Part shown: piece by piece, positions 33,501 to 42,006 of the stretch | How the letters are laid out: each line of letters starts with the position of its first letter | How positions within the stretch are numbered: the stretch's first letter is position 1 | Assembly: GCA_001730095.1 (NCBI GenBank) | Contig: MDLF01000085.1 | Location: 1-64,000, forward strand | Direction: 5' to 3' | DNA length: 64,000 nt | Source: Rhodobacteraceae bacterium (ex Bugula neritina AB1) | GTDB lineage: Bacteria; Pseudomonadota; Alphaproteobacteria; Rhodobacterales; Rhodobacteraceae | The notes under the pieces: model-generated | Told to the model about the DNA's origin: nothing | Seen by the model: the letters and a program-made list of their open reading frames with translations, nothing else | Databases searched by the model: none | Made by a program: the position numbers and the translations under genes

Positions 33501-33839
33501 TCAGCCGCCTTCGCCTGGCGCCTCAGAGAAATACTTCTCCATCTTGCCCTCTTCGCCATCACGCTCTTCATAACCCGGCATCGGGTCTTTCTTAGAAACA
33601 ATCACTGGCCACAGCTCGGAGTACTTGCGGTTGAACTCAACCCATTTATCCATGTCCGGCTCTGTATCCGGACGGATCGCATCGGCCGGGCACTCCGGCT
33701 CGCAAACACCACAGTCGATGCATTCGTCAGGATGAATGACCAGGGTGTTCTCACCCTCATAGAAACAGTCCACCGGGCATACCTCGACACAGTCGGTGTA
33801 TTTGCAGGCGATGCAGTTTTCCGTCACGACATAGGTCAT
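33501..33839 (-). CDS. fdxA: 7Fe ferredoxin (3Fe-4S/4Fe-4S)
   Basis: 112 aa. Electron carrier with two clusters. The cysteine pattern is C9, C17, C21 for the 3Fe-4S side (plus C12 and C25) and C40-x2-C43-x2-C46-x3-C50-P for the 4Fe-4S cluster. The C-terminal extension (about residues 60-112) is characteristic of the Azotobacter FdI-like / alphaproteobacterial FdxA group. Cytoplasmic. It lies between carD and the S4-domain gene, a neighbourhood common in Rhodobacteraceae. Confidence 0.95.
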   Translation of the reverse strand: MTYVVTENCIACKYTDCVEVCPVDCFYEGENTLVIHPDECIDCGVCEPECPADAIRPDTEPDMDKWVEFNRKYSELWPVIVSKKDPMPGYEERDGEEGKMEKYFSEAPGEGG

Positions 33840-33901
33840 AGTACCGAGTCCCGTTTTCCGTTTGCGCCTAGCTAATCCAGACGCGGCAACACTTCAAGGC
33901 G

Positions 33902-34276
33902 TCAAAAGCCCTGTGACTTGCGGGTAAGATCAAGCGCCCTGCGGGCTTTTTTGTCCGGGCGGCCTTTTCCTTCGAATTTGGGATTGGCTGGAATTTTTTC
34001 CTGCTTTTCCGTCATATCGAAGTACAGCCCCTGCGCTTCCGGTGCCGGACCACGGCGTTCGCCGATAGCTTCAATCCGCACCACGCGGATCACTTTGCCT
34101 TGAGCAAAGGTCAGAACGTCGCCGGGAGTGACGTTCTGAGCCGGTTTCAGAGCCTTGGCACCATTGAGGCGCACATGACCCGCACTGACTTGTTTGGCGG
34201 CCAGGCTGCGGGTTTTGAAAAACCGTGCATGCCATAGCCACTTGTCGATGCGGATCTTGGGCGCCCCATCAGTCAT
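33902..34276 (-). CDS. S4-domain RNA-binding protein (Hsp15/HslR-like)
   Basis: 124 aa. S4 RNA-binding fold at residues 8-70: IRIDKWLWHARFFKTRSLAA, KQVSAGHVRLNG and KPAQNVTPGDVL. HslR-type proteins bind stalled 50S subunits carrying peptidyl-tRNA. The basic C-terminus (GKGRPDKKARRALDLTRKSQ) is typical of the alphaproteobacterial form. It follows the helicase gene by 7 bp and is probably co-transcribed with it. Confidence 0.9.
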   Translation of the reverse strand: MTDGAPKIRIDKWLWHARFFKTRSLAAKQVSAGHVRLNGAKALKPAQNVTPGDVLTFAQGKVIRVVRIEAIGERRGPAPEAQGLYFDMTEKQEKIPANPKFEGKGRPDKKARRALDLTRKSQGF

Positions 34277-34283
34277 GGCGGAA

Positions 34284-37130
34284 TCAGTCGCCCTGCTTCA
34301 GCCCCATCAGCGCTGCAGCAAAGGGATTATCCGGGTCGATCTGCTTTTCCTTCTTGGCAGGACGCGAAGAATAGGTCTTGGCCCCCTGATCCTGGCGCGG
34401 ACCGCCTTTGCGACCCGGCTTGCCCCGACCACCATCACGGTCACCGCCTTTGGCGCCGCGCGGCTTACCCTTGCCGCCAGGCTTACCGTCGCCCTGCGGA
34501 CGGCGGTTTTGCTGGCGCTGGCCGCCGCCCTGGCGTCCGCCGCGGTTGCCACCCCAGGTAAAGGTGTAGAAGATTTCAACCTCAGGCTCCGCATCGGCAG
34601 GCGCTTCGGATGTGGCCTCAGCAATCTCTTCTGCAGGTGCTGCTTCCGCTTCAGCAGCAGGAGCTTCCGCAACGGCGTCTTCAGCAGGAACTTCCGCAGT
34701 TGCATCCGCAGAGGTCTCCTGCGCGGGCGCTTCGGGGTCAGCCGCTGCCGGCTTTACCTTCTCGCGTTCCCCCTTTTCGGCCTTGTAGCCCAGCCCCTGC
34801 ATCAAGTCTGCAAACTGCTCCAACGTCATGCCGGTGATCGACAGCATATCCGCCTTGGCTTCAAAACCGCCACGGCTGTCTTCACTGCGCAGCATATCGG
34901 CAAGACGCTCCAGCATATCGATGCGGATCATCCGCTCGCCCGCTGCACGGTAGCCCGACATTGTGTCGTAGCCCTCAGGCGCATCCTTGACGGACGGTAC
35001 AGTGACCAACCCCGGCGGTGGCGATTCCGGGAAATCCTGCAGGCCGTTTGCCAAAGACCACAGCACCAGACGCAGACGGGTCGGCGCGGGCTTCAGCAGC
35101 AGCGGCATGAAGATGGTGAACTGGCCAAAACGGATGCCATGCTTACGCAGCGCGCCACGGGCGTCCTGGTCCAGGTCCTTCACCTCTTGCACGACGCTCG
35201 CACGGGGCAGCACGCCAAGGTTCTCGACCATCCGGAAAGCAAAACCGCGCGCAAGACCGCTCAGTTCTTCATCCTTCTGCAAATTCAGCAAAGGCTCGAA
35301 CAGAGCGTTGATCTTGCGGGTGATGAAATGCAGCAGGCGGCGCTCGACCTTCTGGGCCACATCCGGTCCGGCGGCATCATCCACAAAGACCTCGATCTGC
35401 GGGTTCAGCGCATCGGCACCGGCAACCAGCTTGCCGATCGCATGCTCACCCCACATCAGGCCGCCTTGCTCGGTAAAATCGATCTCGGTATCGGGCGCAT
35501 TATAGAACCGGTCCGCACGCAGATGGAATTGCGGTGCCAAAGCCTGCAACGAGGCCGCCTTGAGAGCTTTCGCCTCAGTGCCTTGCGCAGCTTTGTCCGG
35601 GCTGAACCGGAACCCTTCCAAACGGCCGACGAATTCACCTTCGACCGTCACTTCACCCTTGTCATTCACTTCGGCCAAAAGGGCCTCCTTCTGTTTGAGC
35701 CGGCGCAGCAGCACAGACGTGCGCCGGTCCACAAATCGCTGAGTCAAACGCTCATGCAGAGCATCCGACAATCTGTCTTCTACAGCGCGCGTCTCTCCGC
35801 GCCAATGGCTTTCGTCACGAAGCCAGCCATTCCTTTGCGCGACATATGTCCACGTGCGGATAAATGCCAATCTTTTCGACAATGTGTCGATGTTGCCGTC
35901 GGTGCGGTCAATTCGCTTGATCTGGCGAGCCATCCAGTCGTCCGGAACCACGCCGCCGCCGTGCAGATGCTCAAAAATCACCCCCAGCAAAGACGCATGT
36001 TCCGCATGAGAAATGCCCCGGAAATCCGGGATCCGGCAAACATCCCACAAAAGTCTTACCGACTGCGCATTGGTCGTGCGCGAGATGATGGCAGATTCGC
36101 GCGACAGCATTTTCAGCGCACCCAGATCATCCGCCTCACGTGCTTTGACCAAATTCTCATTTGCGGGACTTGCTTCGAGCGAGTTGATCAAGGCCTCAAC
36201 CGTGCCGAACTGCAAATCTGCAGAGCGCCAGTTGAGCTTTTTCAGCGGCGTGAACTGGTGGTTCATGATGGCTGACGCGGTGCCCTCGTCCAGCGGCCGT
36301 GCGTCGCCGGTGACCCCAAAGGTACCATGGCTCATCCCGCGGCCAGCGCGGCCTGCGATCTGCGCCAGCTCGTTGGGCGCCAAGGGCCGCATGCGCCGGC
36401 CGTCGAACTTGGTGGTGGAGGAAAAAGCCACATGATCAATGTCGAGGTTCAGCCCCATGCCGATGGCATCGGTGGCCACCAGATAGTCCACTTCGCCATT
36501 CTGATAGAGTTCCACCTGCGCGTTACGTGTACGCGGGCTCAGGGCCCCCATCACCACAGCAGCTCCCCCTTTTTGGCGGCGGATCAGCTCAGCAATGGCA
36601 TAGACATTATCAACAGAGAACCCGACAATTGCGGACCTAGTCGGCATTCTGCTTATCTTTTTCGAACCAGCATACGCCAAGTCGGACATCCGCTCGCGCC
36701 GAACGAATTCGACCCCCGGCGCCAAGGCCGCGATCGGTCCGCGCATCGTGTCTGCGCCCAGAAACAGCGTCTCCAGCGTTCCGCGGGCGCGCAGCAAACG
36801 GTCGGTGAAGACATGGCCGCGCTCGGGATCGGCACAGAGCTGGATTTCGTCGATCGCCAGGAAGTCGCAGCCCATGCCTTCGGGCATCGCTTCCACAGTA
36901 CAGATCCAGTACTGCGCCCGCGGCGGCACAATGCGCTCCTCGCCGGTGACCAGCGCCACCACCGACGGCCCACGAGCCGCCACCACCTTGTCGTAAACCT
37001 CCCGCGCAAGCAGGCGCAGCGGGAAACCCATGACACCAGTGCGGTGGCCCAGCATCCGTTCGATGGCGTAATGGGTTTTGCCCGTGTTGGTCGGGCCCAG
37101 AACGGCCACGATCCGCGATGCGTTTGCCAT
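34284..37130 (-). CDS. SUV3-like DExH-box RNA helicase
   Basis: 948 aa. The superfamily 2 helicase core resembles mitochondrial SUV3. Walker A is GPTNTGKT (12-19), motif II is DEIQ (near 92), motif VI is QIAGRAGRG (near 260), and a SUV3-like helical region follows. From about 780 an Ala/Glu/Pro-rich linker is followed by a Gly/Arg-rich RGG-like basic tail (about 860-935), which would add non-specific RNA affinity. The ATG at 37130 directly precedes the helicase core; a TTG at 37151 would add 7 residues. It sits downstream of a TPR gene and upstream of the S4-domain gene, suggesting a role in RNA metabolism. Confidence 0.9.
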   Translation of the reverse strand: MANASRIVAVLGPTNTGKTHYAIERMLGHRTGVMGFPLRLLAREVYDKVVAARGPSVVALVTGEERIVPPRAQYWICTVEAMPEGMGCDFLAIDEIQLCADPERGHVFTDRLLRARGTLETLFLGADTMRGPIAALAPGVEFVRRERMSDLAYAGSKKISRMPTRSAIVGFSVDNVYAIAELIRRQKGGAAVVMGALSPRTRNAQVELYQNGEVDYLVATDAIGMGLNLDIDHVAFSSTTKFDGRRMRPLAPNELAQIAGRAGRGMSHGTFGVTGDARPLDEGTASAIMNHQFTPLKKLNWRSADLQFGTVEALINSLEASPANENLVKAREADDLGALKMLSRESAIISRTTNAQSVRLLWDVCRIPDFRGISHAEHASLLGVIFEHLHGGGVVPDDWMARQIKRIDRTDGNIDTLSKRLAFIRTWTYVAQRNGWLRDESHWRGETRAVEDRLSDALHERLTQRFVDRRTSVLLRRLKQKEALLAEVNDKGEVTVEGEFVGRLEGFRFSPDKAAQGTEAKALKAASLQALAPQFHLRADRFYNAPDTEIDFTEQGGLMWGEHAIGKLVAGADALNPQIEVFVDDAAGPDVAQKVERRLLHFITRKINALFEPLLNLQKDEELSGLARGFAFRMVENLGVLPRASVVQEVKDLDQDARGALRKHGIRFGQFTIFMPLLLKPAPTRLRLVLWSLANGLQDFPESPPPGLVTVPSVKDAPEGYDTMSGYRAAGERMIRIDMLERLADMLRSEDSRGGFEAKADMLSITGMTLEQFADLMQGLGYKAEKGEREKVKPAAADPEAPAQETSADATAEVPAEDAVAEAPAAEAEAAPAEEIAEATSEAPADAEPEVEIFYTFTWGGNRGGRQGGGQRQQNRRPQGDGKPGGKGKPRGAKGGDRDGGRGKPGRKGGPRQDQGAKTYSSRPAKKEKQIDPDNPFAAALMGLKQGD

Positions 37131-37160
37131 TGCTTCAGCCCCCGCCCCCAAAAGAGGGGT

Positions 37161-37727
37161 TTACAGTTCCCTGCCCTCGACAGAGGACCTCAGACGTTCG
37201 AGGGCGCTGCTTACTTCTTCATGATGCGGATGTATAGCCTTGGCGCGCTGGTAGACCTCAAAGGCGCGTTCCGGTTGGCGGAACTGCTCAAACACCACGC
37301 CCAGCGCGTAGATGGCATTGTAATCCTGCGGGTTCAGCGCCAGAGACCGCTCCAGATCCGCAACCGACGGGCCGTAAAGCCCGATTTCAAAATAGACCCG
37401 CGCACGTTCGTACCAGCCCCGGGCAAAACCAGGCGCATGATCTGTCAGTGCGGTCAGATGCTCAACCGCCTCCTGCAGGTCGCCCCGTTCCACCGCGTCC
37501 CGCCCCCGTCGCAGCAGCAGGTCCATCGACGCAGAACCGCTCCTGGCCCACAGCGCCTGCAGCTCGCGGTCAATTGCCGCGGCCCCGGACGCATCAGACT
37601 GAGCCAGGTCCCGCAGCAGCACATCAGCAGACAGCGCCTGCGCAGCACCGCTGCCAGGCAAAGAAACTGTGGCAATAACAGCCGTTGCCGCCACGATAGC
37701 TTTGAGCTTTGGAAATTTTGCAACCAT
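37161..37727 (-). CDS. Periplasmic TPR-repeat protein
   Basis: 188 aa. Signal peptide (residues 1-31, AIVAATAVIATVSLPGSGAA then QALS). At least three TPR motifs follow, e.g. LEAVEHLTAL-like DLQEAVEHLTALTDHAPGFA, GLYGPSVADLERSLALNPQD and RQPERAFEVYQRAKAIHPHH. Likely a protein-interaction scaffold in the periplasm; no specific partner can be named. Confidence 0.85.
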   Translation of the reverse strand: MVAKFPKLKAIVAATAVIATVSLPGSGAAQALSADVLLRDLAQSDASGAAAIDRELQALWARSGSASMDLLLRRGRDAVERGDLQEAVEHLTALTDHAPGFARGWYERARVYFEIGLYGPSVADLERSLALNPQDYNAIYALGVVFEQFRQPERAFEVYQRAKAIHPHHEEVSSALERLRSSVEGREL

Positions 37728-37827
37728 GATACCCCCAGTTTAAACCTGCGCGCCGCATTTACCAGTAATAGCTGCCATAGCTTCACAGGTTTGTGCTAAA
37801 GACGCGCGAAACAGATTGAGGATCAAG

Positions 37828-38118
37828 ATGAGCGTAACCCTTGAACAGGCGGCAGAAGCCCTGAACGGCAAACTGGATGCCGGTGACTTCGCCGCAACTG
37901 CCAAATTCCAGATCGAAGGCCTGGGCGCCATCATGCTGGACAGTTCCGGTGCCCGTATTGCCGACGAAGAGGCTGATGTCACCATGTCCGCAGATGCGGA
38001 TACGTTTCAGTCGATTCTGGCGGGCGAACTGAACCCGACCGCAGCCTTCATGTCCGGCAAGCTGACCATCGACGGCGATATGGGCTCGGCGATGCAGCTC
38101 GCTTCAGCGCTAGCCTGA
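37828..38118 (+). CDS. SCP2 sterol-binding-domain protein
   Basis: 96 aa. Single SCP2-like lipid-binding domain (KFQIEGLGAIMLDSSGARIA, then MSADADTFQSILAGELNPTA and AFMSGKLTIDGDMG, the family signature). ATG 37828 is preceded by GAGGA; a TTG 12 bp upstream is less likely. Its stop overlaps the next start (TGATG), so it is coupled to the hydrolase gene. Confidence 0.92.
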   Translation: MSVTLEQAAEALNGKLDAGDFAATAKFQIEGLGAIMLDSSGARIADEEADVTMSADADTFQSILAGELNPTAAFMSGKLTIDGDMGSAMQLASALA

Positions 38119-39080
38119 TGGACGGCGCTCCGGTGGAACTGCAGCCCGCCCCCCTGTTTGCGGATATCGCGCAAGGGCCGGCCAACGGTGCAGCTCACTG
38201 GGTGCACACGTCCGACGGCCTGCGCATCCGTGCAGGCCACTGGCGTCCAAAGGGAAAAGCCAAGGGAACAGTTCTTCTGTTTCCTGGACGCACAGAATAC
38301 ATCGAAAAATACGGGCCAGCCGCGGCCGAGTTTGCTGACCGGGGCTTTGCCACTGTGACCGTAGACTGGCGCGGCCAGGGACTGGCCGATCGGATGCTGG
38401 CAGAGCGCCGATTGGGCCACGTTGAAAAGTTCACAGATTTCCAGAAGGATGTTGACGCTGTCGTCCGTCTGGCAAAACAGCTCGATCTGCCCCGGCCCTG
38501 GTTCCTGGTCGGCCATTCCATGGGCGGCGCCATCGGCTTGCGCGCCTTGATGCAGGGGCTGGATGTAAATGCCTGCTGTTTCACTGGCCCGATGTGGGGC
38601 ATCCAGATCCCGGCCTTGCTGCGCCCGCTTGCCACATTCCTTGGCAGCATTGCCCCCTATCTGCGACTGGATGACAGGCTGCTGCCGACCACCACGCTGG
38701 AACAATACGTTCAAACCACCCCGTTTGAAGGCAACACGCTGACCACCGACCCTGGGATGTACAAACTGATGCACGCTCAGCTGGCAGCCCAGCCCGATCT
38801 TGCACTTGGTGGGCCCACCATCCAATGGCTGCGGGTCAGCCTTCAGGAATGTGCCGATCTGGAAACGATGCGCTCGCCCGCTCTGCCCTGCGTCACATTC
38901 CTGGGCACAGACGAGCAGATCATCGACGTTGATGCTGTTCACACCCGAATGGACCGCTGGCCGGGCAGCGAGCTGGAGCTGATCAAGGGGGGCCAGCACG
39001 AAGTGATGATGGAAGCCCCGGAAATCCGCACCCAGGTGTTTTCCCGCATGTGCCAGCTGTTTGATCAGCACCCCGGATAA
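38118..39080 (+). CDS. Alpha/beta hydrolase (lysophospholipase / monoacylglycerol-lipase-like)
   Basis: 320 aa. Serine aminopeptidase S33 / Hydrolase_4 fold: oxyanion region LLFPGRTEYIEKYGPAA (about 51-67), DWRGQGLADR (about 84), nucleophile elbow GHSMGG (about 132-137), late Asp (FLGTDEQIIDVDAV) and His in GGQHEVMMEAP. Translationally coupled to the SCP2 protein by a TGATG overlap, suggesting lipid substrates. Confidence 0.9.
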   Translation: MDGAPVELQPAPLFADIAQGPANGAAHWVHTSDGLRIRAGHWRPKGKAKGTVLLFPGRTEYIEKYGPAAAEFADRGFATVTVDWRGQGLADRMLAERRLGHVEKFTDFQKDVDAVVRLAKQLDLPRPWFLVGHSMGGAIGLRALMQGLDVNACCFTGPMWGIQIPALLRPLATFLGSIAPYLRLDDRLLPTTTLEQYVQTTPFEGNTLTTDPGMYKLMHAQLAAQPDLALGGPTIQWLRVSLQECADLETMRSPALPCVTFLGTDEQIIDVDAVHTRMDRWPGSELELIKGGQHEVMMEAPEIRTQVFSRMCQLFDQHPG

Positions 39081-39231
39081 GACCCTCTGTTGCGTGCCAG
39101 GCGCCCGGTATCTTTACGTCTCTCTCACGCTCATTTGAGAAACTGCCGACGACCTTCCCCCGGTTGGCTTGTGATCCCGCGGGCTGCCGCTTAGATGTTG
39201 GATCAAAGCATTTCTCATGACAGGAGCCCCA

Positions 39232-41052
39232 ATGTTCCAGCTTCCCTTCCCCGTCCGCGACGCAAACGCCACTGCCGGTTCCGGCGGTCTTGGCAATCTG
39301 CCGGAATGGGATCTCAGCGATCTCTATGCGTCTGACGACGCCCCCGAACTGGCCCGCGATCTGGACTGGCTGCAAGAGGAATGTGCCGCCTTTGCCGCCG
39401 ATTATGAAGGCAAGCTGGCCGATCTGGATGCGAATGGTCTGCTGAACTGCGTCCAGCGCAACGAGAAGATCAACAATATCGCCGGTCGCATCATGTCCTT
39501 TGCGGGCCTGCGCTATTACCAGCTGACCACTGACGCGGACCGTGCTGCCTTCCTGTCCAATTGCCAGGAAAAGGTCACAGTGGCCACCACCCCGCTGGTG
39601 TTCTTCACACTGGAGCTGAACCGAATCGAAGACAGCGCGATGGACGCGCATCTGGCTGCCAACGCGGAACTGGCGCGATATGACAGCGTCTTCCGCCGCA
39701 TCCGCGCAATGAAGCCTTATCAACTGTCTGATGAGCTCGAAAAATTCATGCATGACCTCGGTATCGTCGGCGATGCCTGGGAAAAGCTGTTTGATGAAAC
39801 CATTGCCGGCTTGCAATTCACCGTCGACGACAGTGAGCTGAACATCGAAGGCACCCTCAACCTGCTGACTGACCCGGACCGGTCCAAACGTGAAGCGGCT
39901 GCCCGCGAGCTGGCGCGCGTTTTCTCCGAGAACATCAAGACCTTTGCCCGCGTTCACAACACGCAGGCAAAGGAGAAGGAAATCATTGACCGCTGGCGCG
40001 GTATGCCCAGCCCGCAGACTGGCCGCCATCTGTCAAACGACGTCGAACCTGAGGTGGTAGAGGCGCTGCGCGAGGCGGTGGTTGCCGCCTACCCCAAGCT
40101 GTCGCACCGCTATTACGAGCTGAAGCGTAAATGGCTGGGGCTTGACGTGATGCAGGTCTGGGACCGCAACGCGCCGCTGCCGCTGGAAGACACCTCTGTT
40201 GTCAGCTGGGAGGACGCCGAAAAGACGGTGATGGATGCCTATAACGCCTTTGATCCCCGTATGGGCGAGATCGCCGCGCCTTTCTTCTCCGACGGCTGGA
40301 TCGACGCAGGCGTGAAGCCCGGCAAAGCCCCCGGTGCCTTTGCTCACCCAACCGTTACCAACGTGCACCCCTATGTGATGCTCAACTACCTGGGCAAGCC
40401 GCGCGACGTGATGACGCTGGCGCATGAACTGGGACATGGGGTGCATCAGGTGCTGGCAGCCGAACAGGGCGAGATGCTGTCCTCCACCCCGCTGACACTG
40501 GCGGAAACCGCGTCTGTGTTCGGCGAGATGCTGACCTTCCGCAAGATGCTCGACACTGCTGAAACCAAGGAGCAGCGCAAGGTGCTGCTGGCCGGCAAGG
40601 TCGAGGACATGATCAACACGGTGGTCCGCCAGATCGCCTTTTACGACTTTGAATGCAAACTGCACGCCGCCCGTGCCGAAGGCGAGCTGACGCCGGATGA
40701 CATCAACGCCATCTGGATGTCAGTACAAGCCGAATCCCTGGGTGAAGCCTTTGAATACATGGAAGGTTATGAAACCTTCTGGGCCTATATCCCCCACTTC
40801 GTGCATTCGCCCTTTTACGTCTACGCCTATGCTTTTGGCGATGGTCTCGTTAACGCACTTTACTCGGTCTATGCCGAAGGCGGCGAAGGGTTCGAAGACA
40901 AGTATTTCGAAATGCTCAAGGCTGGTGGCTCCAAGCACCACAAGGAACTGCTGGCGCCCTTCGGACTGGACGCCACCGACCCCAAATTCTGGGACAAGGG
41001 CCTTTCGATGATTTCCGGCTTTATCGATGAGCTGGAAGCAATGGAGGACTGA
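39232..41052 (+). CDS. pepF: M3-family oligoendopeptidase F
   Basis: 606 aa cytoplasmic zinc metallopeptidase acting on oligopeptides. The HExxH zinc motif is in TLAHELGHGVHQ near residue 398, with the downstream Glu in LAETASVFGEML. ATG 39232 has AGGAG 6 nt upstream; a more distant ATG at 39217 covers that site and is less likely. It overlaps the GNAT gene by one base. Confidence 0.93.
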   Translation: MFQLPFPVRDANATAGSGGLGNLPEWDLSDLYASDDAPELARDLDWLQEECAAFAADYEGKLADLDANGLLNCVQRNEKINNIAGRIMSFAGLRYYQLTTDADRAAFLSNCQEKVTVATTPLVFFTLELNRIEDSAMDAHLAANAELARYDSVFRRIRAMKPYQLSDELEKFMHDLGIVGDAWEKLFDETIAGLQFTVDDSELNIEGTLNLLTDPDRSKREAAARELARVFSENIKTFARVHNTQAKEKEIIDRWRGMPSPQTGRHLSNDVEPEVVEALREAVVAAYPKLSHRYYELKRKWLGLDVMQVWDRNAPLPLEDTSVVSWEDAEKTVMDAYNAFDPRMGEIAAPFFSDGWIDAGVKPGKAPGAFAHPTVTNVHPYVMLNYLGKPRDVMTLAHELGHGVHQVLAAEQGEMLSSTPLTLAETASVFGEMLTFRKMLDTAETKEQRKVLLAGKVEDMINTVVRQIAFYDFECKLHAARAEGELTPDDINAIWMSVQAESLGEAFEYMEGYETFWAYIPHFVHSPFYVYAYAFGDGLVNALYSVYAEGGEGFEDKYFEMLKAGGSKHHKELLAPFGLDATDPKFWDKGLSMISGFIDELEAMED

Positions 41053-41534
41053 TGCCAATCAGCCTGCGTCCGGTGGCCCGCAGCGAATTTGATCTGGTTT
41101 CCCATATTCAGGTGGAACCGGATCAGATCCGCTTTTCCGGCACCGTGGCGCAAGCCTTTGAAGAGAATGAGGACGGCGTGGATTTTCACGCCATCCTTGA
41201 CGGCCCGCGCCCGGTGGGGTTCTTCAAGATCGACCGGCTGTATCACGAAACCTATGCCTTTGCCGCACCCAGCGAGCTGGGCCTGCGGGCCTTCATGATA
41301 GACCGCCGTGCACAGGGCAACGGTTACGCCACCGCGGCAATAGGAGTGATGGGAACCTATCTGACCGGGACTTACCCGGACCGCACCGCTGTACTGCTGA
41401 CGGTCAACATGCAAAACACTGTTGCAACCCGTTGCTACCGCAAGCACGGGTTTCAAGACACCGGCGGCATTCACCCGCACGGTCTTGCCGGCCCGCAGTT
41501 CATTCTGCGGATGGAGCTTCCCAACACACATTGA
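41052..41534 (+). CDS. GNAT-family N-acetyltransferase
   Basis: 160 aa. The acetyl-CoA binding region RRAQGNGYATAAIGVM (about 80-95) and NTVATRCYRKHGFQDTG (about 120-136) are typical of the GNAT fold. Its start overlaps the pepF stop (TGATG). Substrate unknown. The last codons are part of a 13-bp inverted repeat. Confidence 0.9.
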   Translation: MPISLRPVARSEFDLVSHIQVEPDQIRFSGTVAQAFEENEDGVDFHAILDGPRPVGFFKIDRLYHETYAFAAPSELGLRAFMIDRRAQGNGYATAAIGVMGTYLTGTYPDRTAVLLTVNMQNTVATRCYRKHGFQDTGGIHPHGLAGPQFILRMELPNTH

Positions 41535-41563
41535 CCTTTAGCTTCGCAGGCAATGTGTGTTGG
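41521..41563. terminator. 13-bp inverted repeat at the GNAT 3' end
   Basis: CCAACACACATTG (41521-41533) and its exact complement (41551-41563) around a 17-nt loop overlap the stop codon region. It could form a strong hairpin but lacks a T-tract, so it is either a degenerate terminator or an mRNA 3' end-protecting structure. Confidence 0.5.
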
Positions 41564-42006
41564 CCCAAATGAATTGATCAACATCTTGGTGCTTTTCATT
41601 GCAGGGACTGCTCTTTACTGGAGCAAATCAGGCCAAGGAATGCGCAGCAGTCAGTTTCCATGTGCACTGGCCGTCAATATCAAAAAAATCTGCAGGTCTG
41701 TTTTATTGGTGAGGCCGCAGGTTTTCTGACCTGCCCCGCAAAGTCCGCAGTTCGCAGTACGCTCTGCTCAGGGTCTGATCCTCTCTTGGCCTTTAGCGTT
41801 CACCAATGGCTTCGCGCAGTTTACCGGGATCAGCCGAAACATATTCCCCCCTTATCGCCGTCCCCAATGTCGAGAGCCGACGTAGGCCACCATTTCGGCA
41901 ACCAGGGCTGCAGCTTGGAAAACAAATCCAGAAATTTTCAGCACTGCTGCTTTGGCACATCGCGAGGTCATGAGAGGCGTCCGCCTCATCGGTTTCTCCC
42001 GTGCCT
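41564..42006. other. Intergenic stretch without recognisable gene
   Basis: About 440 bp between the GNAT gene and the ancestral stop codon of the minus-strand Hint protein. I see no conserved coding signal. Confidence 0.5.

Noticed and set aside
34194-36275. 693-codon plus-strand open frame
   Set aside because: It is antisense to the SUV3-like helicase, whose motifs are clear. Composition is typical of a high-GC shadow frame, with no family similarity.
36327-37799. 490-codon plus-strand open frame
   Set aside because: Antisense to the helicase 5' part and the TPR gene. No recognisable protein sequence.
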